A stretch of 64,000 nucleotides of DNA from Rhynchosporium graminicola (lineage: Eukaryota > Ascomycota > Leotiomycetes > Helotiales > Ploettnerulaceae), in contig FJUW01000004.1 in the NCBI GenBank assembly GCA_900074885.1, positions 2,764,578-2,828,577 on the forward strand, given 5' to 3'. How positions within the stretch are numbered: the first letter of the stretch is position 1; every line of letters starts with the position of its first letter. Position numbers and translations under genes: made by a program. Below, in pieces: positions 20,136 to 31,231 of this stretch. Below the pieces are notes generated by a model. It saw only the letters and a program-made list of their open reading frames with translations, did no database searches and was not told the origin of the DNA.

Positions 20136-22114
20136 TTACAGAGCGAGCATGGCGATGACAAAAGCGCCCAAAACGGCGCTGAAGCCGAAAGAGAGCTGAG
20201 CTGCTCCACCAGCAAACGGAATCGGCGAGCCAGTACCACTGGGTGCGCCAGTCCTGCTCACAGATAGTGTGCCGCTGGGGATAGAAATCGGCCCGGCATT
20301 GGTAGGACTGGCAGGAGCCGGGGCCGGTGTACCAGCGACCAGATTCGCTCCACCAGCTCCTCCACTAGTGGTTGCTGTGAGAGTCTGGAAGACGACTTGA
20401 GGGACAGTCAGGTAGGTGGAAATGAGAGTGACTGTCGAGGTACCGGACATAGTGGAACCGGATAAGCTGCCTGTCGATTCGACGCATGGGACTGTGACGG
20501 TGGTGAAGATTTCAATCGTGGTCACAGGGACGGGTGTCTGGGTGGGTACCATGGTCGTATTAAGAGTGGTTGTGGCTCCTGTGATGATGGCTGGGTTCTG
20601 TCCGATGTGTGGAGCGCAGATTCCTTGGAGGTATTGCTGAGCACGGGAGATCTCGTCATCGTTCTTTGCGTATGCAGAGAGACATTCGAATACGTTGGAC
20701 ACGAACTTGGAGGATGGGCAGTAGCATGAGGAATCAGTATTGCTGGCGCACCCAGAGATGAAAAGCCAGGTGTTGAGGCACGATGGGAGGACGTCTGGAC
20801 AAGGAGCAGGTTCGACGGGACCGGCGGGCTTAGTGAAGATGGGTGTGTTTGCAACCGGGCCCGGGGTAACGACTGGACTACCTGGAGTAGATGAGACGGG
20901 GGAAGCGTTACATTTGGTGCAGATCGTAGATGTGGATGTCAAGGTAATCGTGGATGTCGTGATACCCACTTCGGTTGAGGTAAGTCCGCCTGTTACGTGA
21001 GTGGATGTGAATGGGCAGACGGTGGTGGAGGTTGTGATGATGACAGTTATGATATCGACTGGGGCTGTGCTGGTGGATGAAGGAGATGGTATTCCGACAG
21101 CTGAGGTGGTTGGGACGGAAGGAGTGATAATCGCCTCTGAGCTACTGCTGACAACCTGAGCAGGTAGAGATGGGATGCCGACGTTGCTGCTGGTGTTGGA
21201 GAACAAGAACGTGGAGCTAGTCATAATGACAGGTGTGGGCACCGGAACATTAGCTGTTGGGGTGATTTCCGGAACGCTGATAGAGCTCGGTGAGGCAAAG
21301 ACAACATCGGCAGTCGAAGTAGCCTCCTCTGGCTTGCTGACAGTCGAGACATCCTCGTCGGGGCTGTCAGTGGTGAATGGACCGGAATCGGTTTCTGAAT
21401 CAGAAGGAGGAGTAACCTCAGGCAAAGCAGGCATGGTTGTGCTCCGGGTAGGGTAAACAGGTGGAGACGCCGGGTTACAATCAAAAGCTATGTGGTGAAC
21501 ACCAAGCTCGCAGTCCGTCCTCCCAACTCCAGGTCCCTGCTGCTGAGGAGGGTAAACAACGGTCACACTGGTTGCACCACCACACTGTCTATTCCTGACC
21601 ACCGATCCACCCTTGGAGCAGTGAGTCTTCTGCTTGCAAGAAGACCCATTCGGCATCTCGAAGTAGAATTCAAGCTCGCAGTCAAACTCGACGGAGACCT
21701 CGAATTCTACGACGGAGAAATCCTTAACATCAGGGGTGTTGCCACAGCTGAAGCTGGGGGATTTGGACTTGTCATGATGGGCTTTTCCGGTGATGCATTT
21801 GTCTTTGAATGTGCGTCCCGAGATGAGATCGCGTTTTCGCTCAGAGCCGAATGAGCCTGCACATTCCCAGCCAGAGAAGGAGAATTGGCCATAGCTTTCG
21901 AAAGATCCGAGTTCCAAATCAGTCCAGTCGAAACCGCTGCTTTGTTGAGGGTTACACTTATTGTCCGTGTTGGCTGGGCAGTTGAATTTGGGAAAATCGA
22001 AGAAGGTCTGTTTACTTGTTAGCTAGGGATATGTGCCTGATGTGTTTTGGGACATACTGCGGAAGCGAGCTCAGCGCCAGCGGCAAGGACCGCGAAAGCA
22101 GTGAAAGTCTTCAT
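20136..22114 (-). CDS. GPI-anchored CFEM-domain cell-surface protein
   Basis: Two exons on the minus strand, 22114-22058 and 22007-20136, joined across a 50-nt GTATGT...ACAG intron, give 642 residues. Exon 1 is exactly the signal peptide (MKTFTAFAVLAAGAELASA). The mature N-terminal ~150 residues are cysteine-rich, with NCPANTDNKC, a GWECAGSFG segment and NRQCGGATSVTVVYPP. They resemble the N-terminal domain seen in other fungal surface proteins but have no function I can name. A long Ser/Thr/Pro-rich linker, surely O-glycosylated, leads to a CFEM domain at about residues 420-490 with the spacing C-x6-C-x9-C-x7-C-x-C. CFEM proteins often bind haem or act at host contact. A second Ser/Thr linker and a hydrophobic C terminus (SFGFSAVLGAFVIAMLAL) indicate a GPI anchor. 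The target is plasma membrane or cell wall. Confidence 0.9.
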
Positions 22115-22760
22115 GATGTTTCTTGGGGTAGTAAGTGTAAAGTGATTTGGGTAGTGAAATCGACAAAGAGATGGTTGTAAGAGTGTAATGTCGAAATCGA
22201 AAGATAGCGATGCTAGTTGGTTGCAAACCTGTTTGTTTACTAGAACAAAATGAAGGATGAGAGCAAAGGAAACGAATGACTTTGGCACTCGGGAAAAAAA
22301 AAGAGATTGATGATATAAATGGATAAAAGAATGAAGACCTGGAGAGGATAGAGAGAGAGAAAACAGCTTCAGATAGAGGATATCCAGGATAGATATATTC
22401 TTGCCCAATCTGTTGGCTGTCTGTGGTCAACGGGCCAGGGCCATGGCCATGACCTACTGCCACCGGCCTCCTTCTCCTGTCGTCCCATGTTGCCCGTCAA
22501 AAGGACATCCATCCGTCCCTGCAGACAAGGTATCCGAGAGCCGCCTGAGGGTTGAAGTCCCAAGATAGACCTTGTCCGTTTGTGTCTCCTCGAGTCCCTT
22601 CGAGGTCTGACCCTCTCATGCTTGCTTGCGCGCGCGTTGAGTGATTTGAGAAGGGAGTCGTCGACCGATCCGAAGCGATGCTGTGGTCGCTTGCTTGGCC
22701 CAGGAGGCTCGAGTCTGCTCAAGTTGAAACGCCCGCCTGCGCCTGGCCCTGCGCCCAGAA

Positions 22761-22800
22761 CGAGTCGAGTCGAGTCGAGTCGAGTCGAGTCGAGTCGAGT
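22761..22800. repeat. (CGAGT)8 tandem repeat
   Basis: Eight perfect copies of the pentamer CGAGT. Confidence 0.95.
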
Positions 22801-23137
22801 CCCAGCGCTGCGCCGCCCTGTCACTAATGCAGGAACCGACATGGCATACTGTATGTACAATACCACCAGACACCAATCAGTGAAGCTTTTACAGCCACCA
22901 AACCGCCACAATAATCCATCCCTAGGGGCGGCTGTCAATGCTGGATATGCCTGTAGAATGATGCAGAATGATGCCTGTAGAATGCCTGTAGATTGTCCGA
23001 TAGGCTCCCTGTGATCTCCGGCCCGAGCTCTGGACCCGGATCGTTTGGAGGGTTCGGCGGTGGCTCAAAGCGACAATACGATATTTGATTCAGAGGGACT
23101 TCACGCCTGAGTCCTTACCCGGCTCGGATATGTCTAT

Positions 23138-23168
23138 CTGTCTGTCTGTCTGCCTGTCTGTCTGTCTG
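23138..23168. repeat. (TCTG)n tandem repeat
   Basis: About eight TCTG tetramers with one TGCC interruption. Confidence 0.9.
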
Positions 23169-23202
23169 AGCTTTATTTGTGTTGCGGCGATAACTCGTCT
23201 AC

Positions 23203-23247
23203 CTAAGGTATCTAAGGTATCTAAGGTATCTAAGGTATCTAAGGTAT
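23203..23247. repeat. (CTAAGGTAT)5 tandem repeat
   Basis: Five perfect copies of a 9-bp unit, followed directly by TGTATGTACGTACGTACG. Confidence 0.95.
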
Positions 23248-26200
23248 GTATGTACGTACGTACGCTTGGTCGGGCAACCGTGTGTAACTTCAGTAAGTGG
23301 GCGGGTGATCTTCCGCCTCTTCATCCCCCTTTTTGCGCCGACACCGTGAATTCCACCCTCCGTCGGGTCGGGCATTTGAAATCTATTCTATCTATAGTCT
23401 AGCCTTTGCACGAATGCAATTTGTTGTAGAATCGTACCCGTAGACTGCGAACCTGTAGACTGCGAGTCAAGATCATAGGTATTCATCTATCTTAGCGACC
23501 AAACTACTACTTGTACCTACCGTACCTGCATACCACCTAGTGAGTACTGTAAGACCAGATGCAGTCATCGCTTAATCTAGGCCTATTCTCGCTGACCCAA
23601 AATCGTTGAATGAAAATAGACAGCTGTTTTTAGCACTTCCACTCTGATCCGCGCCTACGGGAGCGACCTGGTCCAACTGATTCAGACGAGTCGAGGCGAG
23701 GGTTCGGATGCCGAGCGTCTGAACAGAATACAATCTAAGTAGCCGGATTATAAGTATTCGGTTCGGTTAGGCTGTTTCAAAATATCCTCGATCCGCAACC
23801 TGTCAAGCCACTCTGACAGGTCCGCGAAACGCGCGGCAGTCATTTCTCGAGTTTATTGGTCTCTGTGAAACCATTCGACTTCTCTTTCATCAGATGGCTT
23901 GGGTCTTGGGTGCGTTTGTGATAATTCCTTATGTCGTCTCAGCAAGATATGACACGTGCGATGAGCCTGGACCTGTCGGTCATGACTGTACTCGGTGCTA
24001 GATGTCCTCTCGTCCAACCGACAAGCGACCAACAAAGCGGTCCTTGTCCAAATGATTTGGCTCCAAGTGCGACTGATCTTTTCTTCTTCGCACAGCTCGG
24101 CGGCACGCCGTCAACTCTTCTCAGGGGAATTCGGCTCGGGAGTTTTGATACTGTTCTCCACCTGGTTGCTTGGAACGGACGCCTCTAAACAACAACTCGC
24201 TTCTTCGAGCGAACAGCCAATCTCATGCCAAGCTCGACCGAGCAGTCGTGCCCGTTGTGGATCTATTGGCGAAGAAAGAAAATCACGGGAAGTGGCGCTC
24301 GGTTGTCTGAACTGTCTGAGGTATCCGTAAACGGTTACACTGCTGGATGTATTTGGCAATGTGATTTCAACCGAGAGCCATTTGTGGAGGAACCAAGCGC
24401 ACCGTTCTCGGCGCCCGTCTATGAATAGAAGGAGGTATTCGTGAGAGGAATCGCAAGGTTCCAGCGGGGACAGATCTCGGCTCCGACTCTGTCATCTAAA
24501 GCAGGCACGAGTCCATCCAACTTCATAAGTAGATTCACCCATGGGCTGAATGTATGCGTGCATCAAATTTCAACGCTTCTTTCTAACGAATCCGTATCTG
24601 TGTCAAGATTTACACATCTCCCAGCTACAGGAAGTCAGTCTGTATTCTCCAGTAGGACTATAATCTTCCATAGCTTATCATTATGCCTCATTCCGTATCT
24701 GCTAATTACTACCTACACATCTGACCTCGCAACAACATCTGAACTCAAAGAATACAACCTACACGAAACAAAGCTCTCTCAAACCTGGTTGCCTACGGAC
24801 AATTGAAACATCTTTCCTTCCGAGCCGAGACCTGCCATCCCATGTGGCTTAAAGCCCATGTGGCTTACCAGGTCGAACAAAAGCTTCGCTATCAATGAAA
24901 CACTCACTGGTACAAGCTCACCCATGCTGTTAGGAGAGGGCGAGAAGAAGAAGCTCAGCTCAATTAACCGAGGAGCTGAAACGGTTCTTTGGGGGCAGTG
25001 CAATTCCACACTCACTCTCCATCGAGCATCACCACCAAAGTTATGCATAGGTACATCTATCAGCTTCGCTTTCCGCATCTGCATAAACCTCGGCCGAGAT
25101 GCTTCCCCCGACCCATCCCAAAGTTGCGATGAACAGCCAGCTCCTAAAGCATATTTTATGCCTTCGGGGTCCTGCTTGGATGCATAAGTTTTGCATTGAC
25201 GAGGTGCATAAACATCGACGGCTAAGCCTCTCGTCTCTTGCACGTCATGATGTTCCTTCTGAAACTTGAAGGGTTCCCGGGGACGGGAGGAGAGGATCTT
25301 CTGATCGTCGGCTAAGCATTGGAAATGTTCCGTTGGCTAATTTCCGGATTGGAGAAGAGCAGGCGACTCCATGCGTGCTATTCTGGCGGTGATCGTTGAG
25401 GAGTCCGTTGGAAGGAGCAGTATGAGGTCTTGGATCAGACGAGATGCGAGAAGATGTATGGATCTTGCGATCGATGGCGTGGTGAGCGATGCTTGCTTGA
25501 AATCGGCTGTCGTCATGGACTGTATTCTGCGCGATTGAGGTCGGGCTGGTATACATATGAGTTTCTGAAGTCTTTGGCGAAGCTTCGTTGTTGAAGAGAG
25601 GACGTCTAATCAAGACTGTAACGTGGTACATTCTTTTCACCTTTCGCTGCCATAAAGATATTGCGATACTTGGCGAAGCAATGAGCAAGCACTCATATAT
25701 CCAAGGAACCATGACTATCTCGCTTGTAAGCGCAACGTTCGGAAGATGCGGGTTTGTTCTACTCTTGCTGTGTGCAACGCAACGTCTATACATCAACCTT
25801 CATCACTTTGAGTTCCTTGCTCTTTCATCTTTGCTATCCTTGAATCCTCATCTTGGGCTATCATCCTCAAGTCTCACAGGTGAGCTATGTGTACGCCAAG
25901 TAGCGTTTTCAGTTGCCCTTTATACATCTTCAAGTATATGCGCGTGATGCGGAAATAGCAATGATAAGACAAGAAATTTCAATCCTCCTTCTCTTTTCTA
26001 GGCGCTGCTGAAATTGTAGGATAATTTACACCAGCAATGACGCTCAAGTAATATATTATTCTGGCGTCTAAAGCAACACGAACAGCTGTGAAGCTTTATG
26101 AAATAATGAGAAATGAGGGCGCTTGGTTTCGTTGATCTATCGTGGATACACATATCGCGAGAAGGTCAATTAGGGTAGGCTGTAAGTCTCAAGCATACAG

Positions 26201-26350
26201 TGTACAAAATTAAGTTATCGTCTTGAAGACTTATGCGTGAAGTGGTTCTGTGCAGCAAAGTCTTAATATCAAGACATCACAACCAAAGACACCCCAACAG
26301 CAAAAATCTCCATCAAGCGTTCACAACACCCTCATGGAACGAATACTGAT

Positions 26351-27014
26351 TCACTGAACCATCTCAGCCACATTCTCCTTACACTCCGTCCCAGCAACCT
26401 CTCCAATCAACCACAAGCAAGAATCTAATCCACAACTCACACCACCACTAGTAACAACCCTCAAACAATTTTCCTCCCTCACTGAATTCACCACAAACCT
26501 CTCTTTCACAACCTCAACCTCTCCTCTCTCATTACACAATTCCTCTAGCTCTCCATAAAACAATGGATGCGTCGTAGCTTTCATCCCATCCTCTAGAACG
26601 CCCGCATCAGCGAGAAATAGCGCTCCCGTACAAACACTCAAAATCGTCCTCAAGCTCCCATCACTCTTTTGCGGCAGCTCGGCAAAAGCTTTGATGAGAT
26701 GTATCGGCTCTGTGTTTCCGGCCAGAACACTATTGGAGCCTCCACCCGGGATTACGAGGATGTCAAAAGTCGATAATTGAGCATAAGCTTCTGACATTGG
26801 GACGTGGCGTGAGACAGCCACGTTTCTGGTGGGTGAGAACGGTCGGTGTGAGAGATGCTACGGTTTGAGTGAATACCGGGGTTTTCGGGGATGATGATGA
26901 GTTGATGCGTGTATGGGATGCGCTGGCGAGGACTTCGAGCGGACCTGTGAAGTCTAGAATGTCCATCTTGGGGTGGATTGCTAGGAGGACTTTGACGGGT
27001 GCTGGGGAGGACAT
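26351..27014 (-). pseudogene. DJ-1/PfpI family protein with a frameshift
   Basis: The ATG at 27014 opens MSSPAPVKVLLAIHPKMDIL and DFTGPLEVLASASH, the typical N terminus of fungal DJ-1/PfpI proteins. The frame then runs through FTQTVASLTPTVLTHQ and breaks near 26820-26826; the family sequence resumes in another frame as SRHVPMSEAYAQLSTFDILV, then IPGGGSNSV. The nucleophile-elbow cysteine is present in ILSVCTGALFLADAG, and the C-terminal TSGGVSCGLDSCLWL block is intact, up to the stop at 26351. No GT...AG pair can repair the shift; one extra base explains it. So either this is a recent pseudogene or the assembly has a one-base error. Intact members include isocyanide hydratases, glyoxalase-like and protease-like enzymes; the substrate here is unknown. 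It lies just downstream of the reductase gene, on the same strand. Confidence 0.75.
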
Positions 27015-27577
27015 TTTTGGTTTTGGGCGGTAAGATAGGGATGTGATAGTCGATGCTTCAGAAGAGGTAAAGGAAAGATGGAGATAGCCATAAGAAATGT
27101 TTCGGCAGGAAAGATCTCAATATCGTCCTGAATGGCGGGCACATAAACTTATCCTCGGAAGATGCAGATTGAGTCGTATCATCTGAGGTGAGCGCGGGTA
27201 TTCAACTCGCCGACTCGCTGTCAAATAGACGTGTCACTCGGATTTACAGGACGTTTTTCAGAATAGTCAGAGAGACGCAGGTAGATCCGGATAAAGAGAT
27301 CTCGCGATGAAAGTCGGCACGATATTGAAGTTTAAGCGGGGCCACTGGGCACCTTCAGGTAAACACCCCTGGACCACAACATAAGCACTAACAACGTCTC
27401 ATAGCTTAGATCTTCAACCTCCTTCCGGAACTCTCTCCGCATGAAGACGTCATCAGAAATCATTCATCATTTCCTGTTGACACGAGATATGCATGTTTCG
27501 AGAAATCCTTACGCATAAATATCATTGCTGAGCCACCATTTCCGTCTCACGGCAACACGAGCTTGTTGCTCCTCAGC
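27015..27577. other. Intergenic, reductase to DJ-1 gene
   Basis: A 563-bp gap between two minus-strand genes. It holds the reductase 3' end and the DJ-1 promoter. I see no open frame or repeat of note. Confidence 0.5.
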
Positions 27578-30500
27578 CTAGAAATTCCATTGTTTCAGCC
27601 AGCTTTTCATCCAGTCTGGAGACACCGCTCTCAAATCCGAAGCTTGTTTGCTATCCCGTCTCAGGTTATCGACGATGTATCTAGAGCCCTCTGAAGCTTC
27701 ACTTTTCTCGCTCACGCCACGGTAAAAGTCGAGGAGCTTCACTCCTGGGTTTGCCTCGATGAGAGCGCCGTTATTCGCAAAACTGCTCTGATGCAATTCT
27801 TCCACCCAGTCAGAGAACGGCACGGTCTTCTCAATTCCCAAGGAATCTTGTATAGCAGGCAGAAGAGTTTTCCAAGTGGTGATTTCCGGATTGACGAGAT
27901 TGTACACTGTTGTTCCTTGACTTGGCTCACCCTTTCCACTCACCACCTTCTCCGCGAGCTCTACGATCATCGTAGAGAGCAGGTCGACAGGTATCCAGTC
28001 TACCGTTTCCATTGTAGCCAAGGACACGGGCAAGATCCCTAGATGTTTCGAGCTCGCGATGATGGATGGTAACCATTCCTGTTTGTTCCAGAGCCCGCCA
28101 TCGATAACGGGCCCAGCGATTTGACCAGTGCGAAGAACCGCTGTCGTGATTCCAGATGCGGCGGCAAATTTGTCCACAAGATGCTCGCTCACGTACTTTG
28201 ACTCACCATAGCCGATGTTCCTAGGTGCTTCGAAAGCGGAAATGATGCTCTCCGGTACCTTGAGGTCGGAGTGCTTGTCCATCCATTGCATAGCAGTCGA
28301 GATGCTCGAGATGAACAAGAAAGGTGCTTTATTTGCTGATTTCGAGCTAAAGTCTAGAAAGTTTCGTACGCCCTGGACTTGTGGCTCGAACGAATCAATT
28401 GAGAGGTTGAAGTTGACCTGCCAGGCGGTATGGATGACGACGGTGACTTCCTGTAACAGGTCCGCATACACTTTGGAATCGAGGCCAAGGCTCTCTTTGG
28501 AGAAATCCGCCTGGAAGAACTCGACTTTGGAGTCCTTTCCGCCGTCGTGCCATGTCGCGTCAATCCCACGAGAGACATTCGACTTTCGTTGTCGCTCCTT
28601 TGCATCTGCAGACCGATTGAGACAGATGATCTTGCTAATCTTAGAAGGAGACATTCGGTCTAAGGCAGCCAGAAGATGAGTTCCCAATGAGCCCGTTGTT
28701 CCAGTGAGGAGGACGGTCCAAGGGCCTTCTACAGGAGCCGGTGGATGCTGCGTATCAATGCTGGGAAAGTTTGTTGAAAACTTCTCAAGCATAGATTGCA
28801 TTCTGGCCTTCCGAGTGGGTATCACCCCATTTGTATGAGTAGCCCCCCTTTTACTTTCAATGAGAGCCATGATCGCGCAGGTCAGCTCATCGACAGTTGC
28901 AGCACCATAAATCAAGCGAGGGCTGATGTCCTCGAAATTCGAGGACGGAAAGCAAACTTTGAGTGCAGTTTTCAACCGCCGCACAATGACTGACACGCCT
29001 AGAGAATCCAGTCCTTTTTGGAAAATGTCGTCGGAGTCTTTGAGTTCCTCCCTATCAAGGGCTTGGTCGAGGATCTCCCGCACGAAGATCTTTATATCAT
29101 CTGACTTGTTCGACCCGGTCAGGGTAAGACACTCTATCAGTAAGCTTCCTTCTTGTGATGCATACATATCATCGACCTCCTTTTCATAAGCCTTGACGGT
29201 TAATTGTCGCTGGACAGTACCTTTCCCAGCTCTTAGAAAGGGCTTCTCAATAGTCGAGAACATAACCAATGGCTTTAAAATCTTCCCATGACCCGGGGCC
29301 ACCTCATTAGCTTCCTTGATGACTGGCCATATCTCTTCTAAGCGCGCACGTCGATCTTCATCGTTCCGCGGTATCTGATCGTCTTTCAGCTCGAGTAAAA
29401 GACACGCATTGAACCTGGAGCCCCCGATAACCAGACAAGATCGGACAGAAGGATGAGACTGTATTTTATTCTCCATCGGAATCGGATCGATTTTCTCTCC
29501 ATTTGACAACACGATTAAATCGTCGATCCTTCCCCTATACTGCCGCCATCCGGGAGCAGTTGGATGCGGAGAATACAAATCCTTGGTTCTGTACTCTGAC
29601 AGCTCTGGGAATACATCAAAAATATGATGGTATTTGTTCGTCCTCTCGTCATTCACTATGACATGTTCAAACATTCCTTCAGATACCTCGTCGAATCGAT
29701 ATCCGATGTTGTCAAAGTAATGTAAGGAGTCGTAAAGATCGCTGCTTCCCATGATAATATGGAATATGCCTACCTCTGTCGATCCTATGATGCTGAACAA
29801 ATGAGGAACAGCTCCAGCGAGGATTTTACCAGCACTGGGTCCGAGAGGTCCACCTCCATAGGCTACGTGCTTCAATTTTGAAAGAGCTTCTAAGGCAGCT
29901 TCATCTTTGGACAGGTCCTCTAATATGGATGGCGGGGAGATTAACACTGTCGCTGGGCCAGTTTTCAATAATTCCAAAGCGTATTCCGATGAGATCGGAA
30001 CATCAGGATGGCCGAGAACCAATGTCACCTCAAGAAACCCGGTCATCGTATGCACACCGATTCCACCAGCCTACATGACAATTAGCATTCACTGAACACC
30101 AGATAATGACTGCACTGCTTACATGGAAGCCTGGAAGTAAGGCAAGAACATTCTCCTTTGAAAAACTCGCTTTCATGGCGGCTTCGCCTTGATCCTCTGG
30201 CAGGCAATTTGCACAATCCTTGCCGCCCAGATAGGACTTCCCAAGAGGTATGGGCTTCGGATCGCCTATCTTAGTTAGACACAGTACATACTGAGCAACT
30301 TTCAGCCACATACCTGATGATCCGGAAGTGTGTATCGTCAAAAACTTTGCGGTCGTAGATTCTTCCCATGATACGTTATATTCGTAGTGCGGCACCAGAT
30401 CTTCAGCAAGTAGCTGATCCAGTCCAGGAGACTTAAGTTGGCGCAGACCCGACGTTTCGATCAAGAATTGGAGACTTTGTTTAACCGACGGGCAGAGAAC

Positions 30501-30938
30501 GATTGTCCTGCAACCCGTCTTCTCGAAAAGCGACAATTGAGCCTTGACAGTATTTCGCGGCGAAGCATATAGCACCTACAAAACTCATCAGCTTCTATTT
30601 TGTCACCTTTTTCCGGAAAATATTCATCCCGAACATACTTTCCTTCCAGTCTTCATCACCGCCATGAGGTATATAACGAATCTCAAATCATTCGGACCGA
30701 AATATGCGAATGGCACTTCCTTTTCCTCGTCGTCAGGCATCGAGGAATCGAGCCACCAAGCAAGTCGGTTTACAGCATTTGCCACCCGTGCATAGCTGAT
30801 GGAGTGGAAACCAGCGCTCGAATCTGTGGATTTGGGATACATGGCAAATGGGCGTGAATAGCCCGACTTGGCTCGTTCATCAATTATCTGAGGCAGGAGT
30901 CGCTTCCCGTATCTTGGCGTATCGTTGGATGTCGACAT
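27578..30938 (-). CDS. Adenylate-forming reductase (A-T-R, NRPS-like carboxylic acid reductase)
   Basis: Four exons on the minus strand (30938-30639, 30575-30314, 30265-30123, 30070-27578) encode 1065 residues, a normal size for ascomycete A-T-R enzymes. Such enzymes activate a carboxylic acid with ATP, load it onto a phosphopantetheine arm and release it as an aldehyde or alcohol with NADPH. Adenylation domain: HTSGSSG at residues 182-188, whose last codon spans an intron before DPKPIPLGKSY; also YGGGPLGP, IIGSTEVGIF, YRGRIDDLIVLSNGEKIDP and GKGTVQRQLT. Carrier domain: IFQKGLDSLG, with phosphopantetheine serine S591. Reductase domain: GTTGSLG around 692-698 for NADP(H), and Y856-x3-K860 in YGESK. 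There is no condensation domain. It is divergent from the P450, with the DJ-1 gene downstream, so a small biosynthetic locus is likely. All introns are GT-AG and in phase. The substrate cannot be told from sequence. Confidence 0.93.
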
Positions 30939-31203
30939 GATGAATTATGATATGATACTCGTCACTTCTTACGATCTGAATTTCTGGTCAATTGTTCCGA
31001 TGTCAAGATTGAGTATGAGCGAAACGAGATATATGCAGGAAATAGAGTTTCCATATACGACCACACTTTCCCCTCATACCCGAGCTTCCGTCAAAACTAT
31101 TCATACGGTGAGAAAGCTCTAACACAGCCATCTACTTCATCGCCTTTAATATGAGACATGCGAAGACGTACACCGCCTCCAAATTTCCGCCATCCCGATC
31201 AAT

Positions 31204-31231
31204 TTTCGCACCAAAACTTTCGCACCAAAAC
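31204..31231. promoter_or_regulatory. Perfect 14-bp tandem repeat upstream of the reductase
   Basis: TTTCGCACCAAAAC occurs twice with no gap, about 265 bp upstream of the reductase start codon. Binding by a regulator is inference. Confidence 0.4.

Larger units (their letters stand above)
22115..26350. other. 4.2 kb without a recognised gene
   Basis: The right edge of the CFEM gene leader is followed by several short tandem repeats (22.7-23.3 kb). The longest anonymous frames are 25245-25793 (-, 183 codons, ATG start) and 24779-25243 (-, no ATG), the latter overlapped by 24858-25187 (+). None shows a domain, and I found no splice pair that joins the two minus frames convincingly. A direct repeat CCCATGTGGCTTA occurs near 24840-24870. 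Confidence 0.4.

Noticed and set aside
22580..23014. 144-codon plus-strand frame and overlapping minus frames
   Set aside because: They run through the (CGAGT)8 repeat on both strands and encode repetitive peptides with no motif.
23203..23247. CRISPR-like tandem array
   Set aside because: Direct 9-bp repeats without spacers in a fungal nuclear sequence; this is a minisatellite.
24779..25793. Minus-strand two-exon gene joining the 183- and 154-codon frames
   Set aside because: The second frame has no ATG, I found no convincing splice pair, and an overlapping 109-codon plus-strand frame is equally plausible; no motif in any of them.
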